Below are positions 1 to 6,323 of a stretch of 8,533 nt of DNA, in pieces. The stretch is from positions 1 to 8,533 of the forward strand of contig CAJBIL010000459.1 in the NCBI GenBank assembly GCA_903953145.1. Direction: 5' to 3'. Below the pieces are notes generated by a model. That model was not told the DNA's origin, did not search any database, and saw nothing but the letters and a program-made list of their open reading frames with translations. The stretch's first letter is position 1. Each line of letters opens with the position of its first letter. The stretch is from an uncultured beta proteobacterium. GTDB taxonomy: Bacteria > Pseudomonadota > Gammaproteobacteria > Burkholderiales > Rhodocyclaceae. Position numbers and translations under genes: made by a program.

Positions 1-991
1 GCCAGTTGATCGCCTGGTCGAAGCGGGCGGCGTCCTGGCCAAAGAGAAGCTCAATGTTGCCACCGCTGCTGCCGGTAGTGGGCGGCGGTTTGGTGGGGTC
101 GAGTTGGCGACCGTATTCATCAAGCAGAGCGCGGATGACTTCGGGTTTCAGGTCAGCCAGTGCAGCCAGTGCGGCGGGGGCTATGTAGTCGGGTAGTACG
201 CCGGCCGGTGCATTTGCCGGCGCGAGGTAGAAGGCTTCGCGGATGACTTGCAGGGTGGCTGGTGTGATGTCTTTGATGTAGGCGAGTTCTTGCCATTGGT
301 GAATGGCGGCGTTGCGCGTGGTGTAGCCGAGGGCCTGGTAGGTTTCGCTCTCGGCGCCTATCCCTTCTGTCCGGAAATCATCGGGGTCACGCCAGTCGAT
401 GATGTTGGCGGCTATTTTTTGCGCGGTGCCCGGTTCGGCTTTGAGGAGTAGTGCGAGGTAGCGCCAGAGCGGGGCATAGGCAATGCTGTTGAGGTTCGGG
501 CGTGCATTGGCCGGTCGCACGGTAATGCGGTACTGGCGTTCGCCCAGTTTGATGTTGTAGGGTTTGTTCGTCGGGTTGAAGAGGTTGCTGTTGCCGTCGT
601 GCCCGTATTCGCTGCCTGGGGTGTTGTTGCCGGTCTTGCTGTCTTTTTTCTTGTCGCGCCCGTCGATGTTGAAGTTGAATTCGGCAAGCATGGCTTTGAG
701 CTGCGCGAGGGCGTCTTCCATGTCGCCAAGGCGGCTTGGGTCGGTTTCCTGGAGTTCGCGATAGGCGAGGTAGCGGGGGTCGATGGGGACTTGATGTTCG
801 TTGAGGCTGTTGGTGATGAATTCTTCGAACTGCTGGATTTCCTGGCCTTCGAGGGCGCGGCCAAGTTGCTTTTCGGTCTGCCTTGGTACGGCATTTCTGA
901 GTTGGCTGACCTGAAATACGATGGTGGCCAGGGCGGCGACCATGGCCACGACGTAAATCAGGATGAAGCCGCGCTGGGGCGGGCGAATCAT
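1..991 (-). CDS. gspK: GspK-type minor pseudopilin, C-terminus cut off by the window edge
   Basis: The first 330 residues are visible and the frame stays open to base 1. A short basic leader ends in a prepilin cleavage site (RG|FILIY, residues 7-13), followed by one hydrophobic helix to about residue 28. Position 5 of the mature protein is Tyr, not the Glu of other pseudopilins; lack of Glu5 is characteristic of GspK, the tip subunit. Residues 165-255 carry the family's helical-domain pattern: PNLNSI, then NIIDWRDPDD (196-205), GAESETY (212-218), and an EL.YIKDIT segment (235-243). In known systems GspK caps the pseudopilus with GspI and GspJ and is processed by the prepilin peptidase. Start ATG at 991 overlaps the TonB-like gene's stop as ATGA, so the two are probably translationally coupled. 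A hydrophilic Lys/Asn/Gly-rich stretch lies at 110-146. Family assignment is strong; partners downstream are unseen. Confidence 0.87.
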   Translation of the reverse strand, partial: MIRPPQRGFILIYVVAMVAALATIVFQVSQLRNAVPRQTEKQLGRALEGQEIQQFEEFITNSLNEHQVPIDPRYLAYRELQETDPSRLGDMEDALAQLKAMLAEFNFNIDGRDKKKDSKTGNNTPGSEYGHDGNSNLFNPTNKPYNIKLGERQYRITVRPANARPNLNSIAYAPLWRYLALLLKAEPGTAQKIAANIIDWRDPDDFRTEGIGAESETYQALGYTTRNAAIHQWQELAYIKDITPATLQVIREAFYLAPANAPAGVLPDYIAPAALAALADLKPEVIRALLDEYGRQLDPTKPPPTTGSSGGNIELLFGQDAARFDQAINW

Positions 992-1638
992 GGTGCGTTG
1001 CCCCGGATAAGTTTTTCGGCCTGGCTGGCGAATTTGAGCGGGCAGTCGAGTTGTTTGCCGGGCTGTATGACGAAGGCGGCGACGGCAAGCACCCGTGATG
1101 GGATGGTCTGGTTGCCCTGGCGAGCGGGGGCGTAGCGGGCTGATTTTTGGGCGTCGATGACGGATTGGTCAAAAACACCGGGGTGGTCGGTGGCGAGTAT
1201 CTCTACGCTTTCTACTTCGCCGGCGGCATTGACTTTGACACTGGCGAGGACGCAGCTTTCGAGCCCTTGGGCGAGGGCGTCGGCCGGGTATTCGGGGAGC
1301 AGGGGTTGTTCGAGAACGAGTGCTTCTGCGGGTTCGGTCTTGTTTTCTTCAGCCGCTGCCGGCATTGCTGTGGGCTCCGGCGCTACCGGCCGGCCAGTGC
1401 CCCGGTCGCTGGTGAGTCGTTTGGCCGGTGGCGTTGGCGCTTGTTTCTTTTTGGGCGGAGTGGGCTTATTGGGTGGTTCTGCCACCGGCGGTGTGCGCGA
1501 GAGGGTCGCCTGCACCTGAATTTGCAGGGTGTCGGCACTGTCGTCGATGGGCAGGCGTAGCGGGAAGATGGCCAGAAGGTGCAGTACGACGGAAATGGCC
1601 AGCGCACCCGCCAGCCGGCGGTTGGTTGCAGATTTCAT
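988..1638 (-). CDS. TonB-like periplasm-spanning protein within the secretion operon
   Basis: This 216-residue protein has the TonB layout. A short cytoplasmic N-terminus precedes one membrane helix (about residues 10-28), then a Pro/Lys/Ala-rich linker (about 49-105), then a C-terminal TonB-type domain (about 113-192). The helix carries Ser16 and His20, the same SxxxH spacing as the functionally important pair in E. coli TonB, which couples to ExbB/ExbD. The C-terminal domain begins with LPEYPADALAQG, continues VKVNAAGEVESVEI, and ends with SARYAPARQG, as in the TonB C-terminal fold. Two cysteines (C129, C199) could form a periplasmic disulfide. It lies between gspJ and gspK and overlaps gspK by 4 bases, which ties it to secretion rather than to siderophore uptake. 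It could act as a GspB/ExeB-like or GspC-like link to the secretin; no PDZ or GspC HR domain is recognisable. The role is inferred; the TonB-family fold is fairly sure. No Shine-Dalgarno is visible before the ATG. Confidence 0.8.
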   Translation of the reverse strand: MKSATNRRLAGALAISVVLHLLAIFPLRLPIDDSADTLQIQVQATLSRTPPVAEPPNKPTPPKKKQAPTPPAKRLTSDRGTGRPVAPEPTAMPAAAEENKTEPAEALVLEQPLLPEYPADALAQGLESCVLASVKVNAAGEVESVEILATDHPGVFDQSVIDAQKSARYAPARQGNQTIPSRVLAVAAFVIQPGKQLDCPLKFASQAEKLIRGNAP

Positions 1639-1646
1639 TGGCGGGA

Positions 1647-1652
1647 ATTATA
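1647..1652 (-). promoter_or_regulatory. Candidate sigma-70 -10 box before the TonB-like gene
   Basis: The minus strand reads a perfect TATAAT eight bases before the ATG at 1638, inside otherwise GC-rich DNA. With an 18-base spacer the upstream hexamer is ATAACG (1671-1676), matching TTGACA at only three of six positions, so the -35 is weak. A start site 7-9 bases after the box would fall at or next to the ATG, giving a leaderless or nearly leaderless mRNA. That agrees with the missing ribosome-binding site. It may supply extra transcription of the TonB-like gene and gspK. Sequence alone cannot show activity. Confidence 0.4.
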
Positions 1653-1700
1653 CCGTCGTGCCGGTACTGGCGTTATTGCGGATTGGGGATGGCGGCTGAA

Positions 1701-1728
1701 GTTCGTGTGTCCTGAGCTTGTCGAAGGG
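1701..1728. repeat. Dispersed intergenic repeat of the CTTCGACAAGCTCAGG type
   Basis: The plus strand reads GTTCGTGTGT followed by CCTGAGCTTGTCGAAGG. This matches, with small differences in the GTTCGT arm, a short interspersed extragenic sequence (usually seen as CCTTCGACAAGCTCAGGACGAAC) that I recall as frequent in beta- and gammaproteobacterial genomes. It begins within about five bases of the gspJ stop codon, in the only sizeable gap of the cluster. The core can form only a small hairpin (CTT-GTCG-AAG), without a U-tract, so a terminator role is not supported. Copy number in this genome cannot be judged from one window. Confidence 0.6.
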
Positions 1729-1732
1729 GTCC

Positions 1733-2383
1733 CTATTTGTTCGCCGTCTGCGCAGCCAGCCCTCTGGTTTCGAGATAGAGGCTGTAGGGGCGGGCGGCGC
1801 GGGTGAAGTTGAGTTGCATGATGCGCGGTATCTCAGGCTTCTGCCAGCTGACTTGCAGGTTGGCGAGGCTGAGTTCGGTGGCTTCGGGGGCGACGTACAG
1901 GAGTTGAAGGTCTTCGATGCCTTTGGCGACGCGGGTCTCAGGGGCTTGCGCCAGCAAGAAGCGGATTTCTGCAAACTTCGGGGGCTTGGCCCACCAGGCG
2001 GGTAAGTCCATTTCCCGGTAAAAAACAACGCGTTCACTGACTTCATAGCGGTATTGGGCGATCACGGGTTTGCCGCTGTGGTTGTCGCGCTGGCTTTTCC
2101 AGGTCGTGAAAATGATTTCTTTCTGGTCGCCCGCGAGCGCGGGTTCTCCGGGCAGAATGAGGAGGTGGCGCAGTTGTTCGCGCAGCTTGTTCTGGAGCGT
2201 CCATTCGTCGTTGCTGCCGCGCAGAAGGAGGGCGGTTTGGGCGACGGTGCGAAATAATAGCGCCATGGTGATGACGAGGCCGACGCTGATGACGAGGACA
2301 ACGAGGATTTCGATCAGGGTGAAGCCGTTTTTTTGCCGGTTGCGGGCGGTGCGATGAAACCAGCGCTGGGCATCAACGGACAT
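1733..2383 (-). CDS. gspJ: Minor pseudopilin, GspJ type
   Basis: The protein is 216 residues from the ATG at 2383. A basic 20-residue leader ends in a type IV prepilin site, NG|FTLIEILVVLVI, with Glu at mature position 5 and a hydrophobic helix to about residue 44. The rest is a soluble domain of about 170 residues. Size, the YRYEVSERVVFYRE segment and the late PRIMQLNFT strand fit GspJ better than the smaller GspH or GspI; GspI remains possible. In known systems GspJ joins GspI and GspK at the pseudopilus tip. The frame extends upstream to 2437, but that extension lies inside gspF and would add unneeded residues before the leader. The ATG at 2383 overlaps the gspF stop by 11 bases and has no clear Shine-Dalgarno (CTCTCCG precedes it), so translation probably depends on ribosomes finishing gspF. 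Confidence 0.8.
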   Translation of the reverse strand: MSVDAQRWFHRTARNRQKNGFTLIEILVVLVISVGLVITMALLFRTVAQTALLLRGSNDEWTLQNKLREQLRHLLILPGEPALAGDQKEIIFTTWKSQRDNHSGKPVIAQYRYEVSERVVFYREMDLPAWWAKPPKFAEIRFLLAQAPETRVAKGIEDLQLLYVAPEATELSLANLQVSWQKPEIPRIMQLNFTRAARPYSLYLETRGLAAQTANK

Positions 2384-3551
2384 CGGAGAGGCTGAATACG
2401 GCAAGCAGGATGGAGATGACCATGAAGGCGACGACACCGCCCATGGTGATGATGATCAGCGGGTCGAGAATGGCGATCAGTGATTTGAGGCGGTTTTTGA
2501 AGTCATCGCGCATTATTTCGGCGGCTTTGCCCAGATTTTGGCCGAGGGTGCCGGTTTCGTTGCCGAGTTTGATGTAGCGATGAAACTGGACGGGCAGGCC
2601 GGGGATGCGGGCGATGGCCTGGGGGATCGGTTCGCCTTTGCGTAGCGCCTGGGCGCAGGCGGCAAAGCCTTCGCGCTGGATGCGGTTGGCGAGCAGCGGC
2701 TGGGCAATTTCGGCGGCCTGAACGAGTGGTACGCCACGCTCCATCATGATCGAGAGCGCTTTGGCGAGCTTGAATCCTTCAAAGCGGCTGCGAATCTGGC
2801 CAATCAGGGGGGCATTCAGCAGGAAGCGGTGCCATAGCCGGTTGGCGCCGTCGTGATGCTGGACGGTGAGCGAAAAGGCGAAGCTCAGGCCGATCAGGCC
2901 AAGGGCCAGAAATACGCCGTAGTTGATGAGGAATTCGCTGCCGGCAAAGAGCATTTTGGTGCCGAGGGGGAGGGTTTCCTGTGCTTTCTCGTCAAAAATG
3001 TCGCGGAATACGGGGACGACAAAGAGGGCGAGGCCGATGATCGAAAGCAGGCTGACCAGCGCGAGGATGGCCGGGTAGGCGAGCGCGGCGATCAGGTCGC
3101 GCCGGGTCTGGCGGGCTTCCTGATAGTAGGTTTCGAGGATGGCGAGGACGCGCGGTAATTCGCCGCTGGTTTCGCCGACTTTGACGAGGGCGACCAGCAA
3201 GGTGTCGAAGCGACCGGACTGGCTCAGTGCCTGCGAAAGTGATTCGCCGCGCTTGATGCCTTTGCGCAGTTGCCCGGCGAGTTCGCCAATTTTGGGGTCG
3301 ATGCTGTCCTCGCCGACGATTTGTAGTGCGCGGTCGATGGCAATGCCGTTGTTGGAGAGCGGCGAGAGTTCGGCGAGGAAGCCCTGGATAACGGCAAAGG
3401 GGATTTTCCTGGTTTTACGTTCCCGCGCCTTGAGGAGCGTGATTTGCTGCTTCTTGAGCTGCCGGGTGAGGGCGTCGATGGAGTCGGCTTGCTCTGATCC
3501 GCTGACTTCGACGCCCTGCCGCGAAAGTGCGGTGTATTGATACTCGGGCAT
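2373..3551 (-). CDS. gspF: Type II secretion inner-membrane platform protein GspF
   Basis: At 392 residues this has normal GspF length. It shows the family's duplicated cytoplasmic domain, at about 55-160 and 258-360, each with the signature turn (ALVKVGETSGELPRVL at 121-136; YIKLGNETGTLGQNL at 326-340). Three membrane helices lie near 160-182, 209-229 and 363-387. The N-terminus MPEYQYTALSRQGVEVSG is typical of GspF/PilC. GspF sits in the inner membrane, contacts GspE and, in classical systems, GspL, and is thought to transmit ATPase motion to pseudopilin assembly. Its ATG overlaps the gspE stop (TAATG), a classic translational-coupling arrangement that suits 1:1 partners. The type IV pilus homologue PilC is the main alternative, disfavoured by neighbouring GspG, GspJ and GspK. 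Confidence 0.93.
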   Translation of the reverse strand: MPEYQYTALSRQGVEVSGSEQADSIDALTRQLKKQQITLLKARERKTRKIPFAVIQGFLAELSPLSNNGIAIDRALQIVGEDSIDPKIGELAGQLRKGIKRGESLSQALSQSGRFDTLLVALVKVGETSGELPRVLAILETYYQEARQTRRDLIAALAYPAILALVSLLSIIGLALFVVPVFRDIFDEKAQETLPLGTKMLFAGSEFLINYGVFLALGLIGLSFAFSLTVQHHDGANRLWHRFLLNAPLIGQIRSRFEGFKLAKALSIMMERGVPLVQAAEIAQPLLANRIQREGFAACAQALRKGEPIPQAIARIPGLPVQFHRYIKLGNETGTLGQNLGKAAEIMRDDFKNRLKSLIAILDPLIIITMGGVVAFMVISILLAVFSLSDVR

Positions 3552-5194
3552 TAGCCGGCGACCCGCAGGACTTCTTCAATGGTGGTGAGGCCGGCGCGTA
3601 CACGATCAAGGCCGTCGTCGATCATGGTCCTGAAGTGGCCGGCATGGGCGGCGGCGTTGAGGGCACCGGTTGACGGGTCGTGCAGGATTTGCTGGCGCAG
3701 CTCCGTGGTCATTTCGAGCATTTCGCCAATCGGCAGGCGGCCGCGATAGCCGGTACGGCCGCATTTCGGGCAGCCTTTTGCCTGGTAAAGCGGTTGAGCC
3801 GGGTCAAGACCGAAACGTTCGACGGTGGCTGCATCGGGCAGTTCGAGCTGGCGGCAGTCTTCACACAGGCGGCGCAGCAGGCGCTGGGCGCTGATGGCGA
3901 CGAGGCTGGAGGAGAGCAGATAGTCGGCCACGCCCATGTCGAGGAAGCGGCCAATGGCACCTGTGGCGCTGTTGGTGTGGATAGTTGAGAGCACGAGGTG
4001 GCCGGTCAGTGATGCCTGCACGGCGATTTCGGCGGTTTCGCGGTCACGGATTTCGCCGATGAAGATGACGTCCGGGTCGTGGCGAAGGATGGAGCGCAGT
4101 ACGGTCGAAAACGTGAGTCCGGCACCTTCGTTCACTTGAATCTGCGTGATGCCGGGGATTTCGTATTCGACCGGGTCTTCAACGGTGATGATCTTGCGCG
4201 TGCCGTCAATGATTTCGGTGAGGCCGGAGTAGAGCGTGGTTGATTTTCCGGAGCCGGTCGGGCCGGTAACGAGAATCAGGCCGTTGCTGCGTTGCAGGTT
4301 TTCTTTGTAGCGCTCGACAATGCGAGGTGTGAGCCCGGTCGATTGCAGGGAAAGTGCTTGTGTTTTCTGGTCGAGCAGGCGCAGTACGATGTCTTCACCG
4401 TGCGGGGTGGGGAGGGTGCTGACGCGGATGTCGACGTCGCGCCCGGCGGTGCGCAGGCGGATGCGGCCATCCTGCGGCAGTCGCCGTTCGGCGATGTCGA
4501 GATTGGCAAGAATCTTCAGGCGGGAAGAAACCGCCGGGAAGTCTTGCGTCGATGGGGCGGGGCGGGCGTGCAGCACGCCGTCAACGCGGTAGCGCAGGTC
4601 GATGCCGTGTTTGCCGGGTTCGAGGTGGATGTCGGAGGCGCGCATTTCGACGCCGGCGGTGATCATGTCGCCCACTTGGCGGATGATGGGGGCTTCGAGC
4701 GCGAGGTCCTTGAGGTGGCTGATGTCATCCGCCCCGAGGCCGCGGGCTTCTTCAGCTTCGTCGTTGTTTTGCCCGAACAAAGCGGCGAGCGCCGGCTTTA
4801 TTTTTTGTGGTGTCGAGAGGGCGAGTGGTACTTCCGGGCGCAGCCGTTGAAGCATGTCGATCAGGCCGTCATCTTCCGGGTCTTCGAGGACGAAGCACGG
4901 GCCGTCTGCGCGCTGAACGGGGAGGATGCGGTTGTAGTCGAGAAAGCCTTCAGGGAAGCCTTCGTCGATGAAAGGCTCACCTTCGCCGTCCCAGAGCGGG
5001 ATGCCGGTGACGTCGGCAAAGATGGCATAGAGGGCGTCCCACGACAGGAGGCCCATGTCGACAATCAGGCTGGACAGGCGCTGCGGGGAGTTGGCGCGGA
5101 TTTCTTCTATCCGCTTCAAGCCGCCGGCATCGAGCACGCCGCGCTCAAGGAGAAGCGCCCCGAGGCTGCCCGGGGCTGATTTTACGGCTGTCAT
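3551..5194 (-). CDS. gspE: Type II secretion assembly ATPase GspE
   Basis: This 547-residue protein is a PulE/GspE-family secretion ATPase. An N-terminal domain (about 1-140) precedes the ATPase core. Visible motifs are Walker A GPTGSGKST (311-319, Lys317), the Asp box ITVEDPVEYE (336-345), Walker B DPDVIFIGE (373-381, Glu381) and the His box TGHLVLSTIHTN (397-408). A tetracysteine zinc site, C444-x2-C447 and C475-x2-C478, follows; it is typical of GspE and also found in PilB. All catalytic residues are present, so the enzyme should be active. It works in the cytoplasm as a hexamer under GspF, hydrolysing ATP to add pseudopilins. The start ATG at 5194 lies 9 bases after the gspG stop, with AAGG unusually close to the start codon (one base between). 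The GspL partner that normally recruits GspE is not in the window. Confidence 0.95.
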   Translation of the reverse strand: MTAVKSAPGSLGALLLERGVLDAGGLKRIEEIRANSPQRLSSLIVDMGLLSWDALYAIFADVTGIPLWDGEGEPFIDEGFPEGFLDYNRILPVQRADGPCFVLEDPEDDGLIDMLQRLRPEVPLALSTPQKIKPALAALFGQNNDEAEEARGLGADDISHLKDLALEAPIIRQVGDMITAGVEMRASDIHLEPGKHGIDLRYRVDGVLHARPAPSTQDFPAVSSRLKILANLDIAERRLPQDGRIRLRTAGRDVDIRVSTLPTPHGEDIVLRLLDQKTQALSLQSTGLTPRIVERYKENLQRSNGLILVTGPTGSGKSTTLYSGLTEIIDGTRKIITVEDPVEYEIPGITQIQVNEGAGLTFSTVLRSILRHDPDVIFIGEIRDRETAEIAVQASLTGHLVLSTIHTNSATGAIGRFLDMGVADYLLSSSLVAISAQRLLRRLCEDCRQLELPDAATVERFGLDPAQPLYQAKGCPKCGRTGYRGRLPIGEMLEMTTELRQQILHDPSTGALNAAAHAGHFRTMIDDGLDRVRAGLTTIEEVLRVAG

Positions 5195-5203
5195 ACCTTG
5201 TGT

Positions 5204-5668
5204 TTAGTCCCAGTTGCCGAGTTCTGCGTCGTCGCCTGTCCCGCCAATTTTGCCGTCGGCACCAAGTGAGTAGATGTCAAAGGGCATTTTATGCTTGCTG
5301 GGGATTTCGTAGACAAAGGGATTGCCCCATTCGTCGCCGGGTACCTTGTTCTTTTTGAGGTAGGGGCCGCGCCAGTTTTTGATCGGTGTTTTTTCGGGGT
5401 TTTCAACCAGCACTTGCAGGCCTTCAAGCTGGGTGGGGAAGCGCCCGGTATCGAGGTTGAATGCTTCAACCGAGGCGGATAGTGTTTCAAGCTGGATCTT
5501 GGTGGCCTTGATCTTGGAACTGCTCAGCGCACCCATGACGCGCGGCCCGACCAGGGCGGCCAGCATGGCGATGATGACCATGACGATCATGATTTCAATG
5601 AGCGTAAACCCGCTTGATTTGCGGCTGTGCGGGTTTGTATGTTTGGTGAAATATTCTGTCGTTTGCAT
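5204..5668 (-). CDS. gspG: Major pseudopilin GspG
   Basis: The product is 154 residues. The leader ends KSSG|FTLIEIMIVMVII: a prepilin peptidase site with Glu5 and Pro22 of the mature protein, both conserved in GspG. The C-terminal half has the GspG pattern, including GRFPTQLEGL, WRGPYLKK, DEWGNPFVY and the calcium-loop region YSLGADGKIGGTGDDAELGNW at the end. GspG polymerises into the periplasmic pseudopilus that pushes substrates through the secretin. The frame is open to 5731, but that start would overlap the response regulator. The ATG at 5668 is preceded by GAAGAGG at 5 bases and gives a normal 20-residue leader, so it is preferred. The gene follows the response regulator by 10 bases and precedes gspE by 9, so it is probably cotranscribed with both. 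Confidence 0.94.
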   Translation of the reverse strand: MQTTEYFTKHTNPHSRKSSGFTLIEIMIVMVIIAMLAALVGPRVMGALSSSKIKATKIQLETLSASVEAFNLDTGRFPTQLEGLQVLVENPEKTPIKNWRGPYLKKNKVPGDEWGNPFVYEIPSKHKMPFDIYSLGADGKIGGTGDDAELGNWD

Positions 5669-5673
5669 GAGCG

Positions 5674-5680
5674 CCTCTTC
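5674..5680 (-). promoter_or_regulatory. Ribosome-binding site of gspG
   Basis: The minus strand reads GAAGAGG, five bases before the ATG at 5668. It overlaps the stop codon of the response regulator. It is the best Shine-Dalgarno in the cluster, as suits the most abundant subunit, and it decides the gspG start against the upstream ATG at 5731. Confidence 0.7.
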
Positions 5681-6293
5681 AATAGACCTGTTCAAGCCGG
5701 CGATTATGCCCTCGTTTGCGCTTGATCGCACGTATGTGCACGCGAACGGTGTGAATGCTCAAGCCCATGATGTCGGCGATCTGTTTGTCGAGGTTGCCCT
5801 CGCGCATGTGCATGAAGACTTCGCGTTCCTTGTGGGTGAGGATGGTTTCTCTGGGAAAACAGAGGAGTGCGCTGAGTACGGCTTTTTTCTGCGTATCCCA
5901 CATCCAGCCGGCCTCGGGCAGTGGCGGATGGGTGAGCATGGTGCTGATCGCTGACATGAGTTCTTCAGGCTCGATGCTTTTGGGAATAAAACCAAAGGCG
6001 CCGAGGTGGAAGCCTTTGAAGATGAATTCCTGTTCGCTGATTCCCGACAGCAGAATGACTCGCGGCGGGCAGCCGGGGGTGGGGGTTTCGAGCAGAGAGA
6101 GGCCATTTTCGTGGCCAAGGTTGATGTCTAGCAGGAGGAGGTCGTAGCTGTTTTTTTCCAGTGCGCTGCGGGCATCGGTCAGGTTTTTGACGGTGATGAC
6201 GTTGTGCGCCTGTGCGCGTAGCAGGCCGGAAATGCCGGAAGCGACCAGATTGTGGTCGTCTACAAAAAGAATGGAGAGCGGATTTTCTGCCAT
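5679..6293 (-). CDS. LuxR/NarL-type response regulator
   Basis: The 204-residue protein has a receiver domain (about 6-120) with a complete active site: Asp12, Asp13, the phosphoacceptor Asp56 in LLLLDINLG, Ser83 and Lys105 (PKS). A linker follows, then a LuxR-type helix-turn-helix (about 151-195: LTHKEREVFMHMREGNLDKQIADIMGLS, then IHTVRVHIRAI). It should therefore be phosphorylated and bind DNA, usually as a dimer at an inverted repeat. It lies 30 bases after the histidine kinase gene and 10 bases before gspG, so the kinase is its likely partner and the secretion genes a likely target. Which promoter it controls cannot be read here. The ATG at 6293 has only a weak GGAT seven bases upstream. 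Confidence 0.92.
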   Translation of the reverse strand: MAENPLSILFVDDHNLVASGISGLLRAQAHNVITVKNLTDARSALEKNSYDLLLLDINLGHENGLSLLETPTPGCPPRVILLSGISEQEFIFKGFHLGAFGFIPKSIEPEELMSAISTMLTHPPLPEAGWMWDTQKKAVLSALLCFPRETILTHKEREVFMHMREGNLDKQIADIMGLSIHTVRVHIRAIKRKRGHNRRLEQVY

Positions 6294-6303
6294 GGTTGTG
6301 ATC

Positions 6304-6321
6304 CGTAGTCAGCGTAGTCAG
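6304..6321. repeat. Perfect tandem 9-bp repeat between kinase and regulator genes
   Basis: CGTAGTCAG occurs twice back to back (6304-6312 and 6313-6321; CTGACTACG on the coding strand). The pair fills 18 of the 30 bases between the kinase stop and the regulator ATG. It could be a simple replication-slippage duplication or affect translation spacing. As direct repeats, it does not resemble the inverted repeats usually bound by LuxR-type regulators. Confidence 0.75.
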
Positions 6322-6323
6322 TT

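Noticed and set aside
154..171. Two back-to-back copies of CAGCCAGTG
   Set aside because: They are inside gspK and simply encode an Ala/Leu-rich helix (ALAALAD); a short coding repeat with no sign of a separate role.
387..1178. 263-codon minus-strand frame overlapping the TonB-like gene and gspK
   Set aside because: The translation is Arg/Pro/His/Gln-rich low complexity, typical of an out-of-frame reading. The alternative frames give clear TonB-like and GspK proteins joined by an ATGA overlap.
4292..5179. 295-codon plus-strand open frame opposite gspE
   Set aside because: It lies fully antisense to a gspE with intact ATPase motifs. Long antisense frames are expected in GC-rich coding DNA, and the translation shows no recognisable domain.
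5669..5731. Extended GspG N-terminus from the ATG at 5731
   Set aside because: It would overlap the conserved end of the response regulator and give a 41-residue leader. The ATG at 5668 has a good Shine-Dalgarno and a normal leader.
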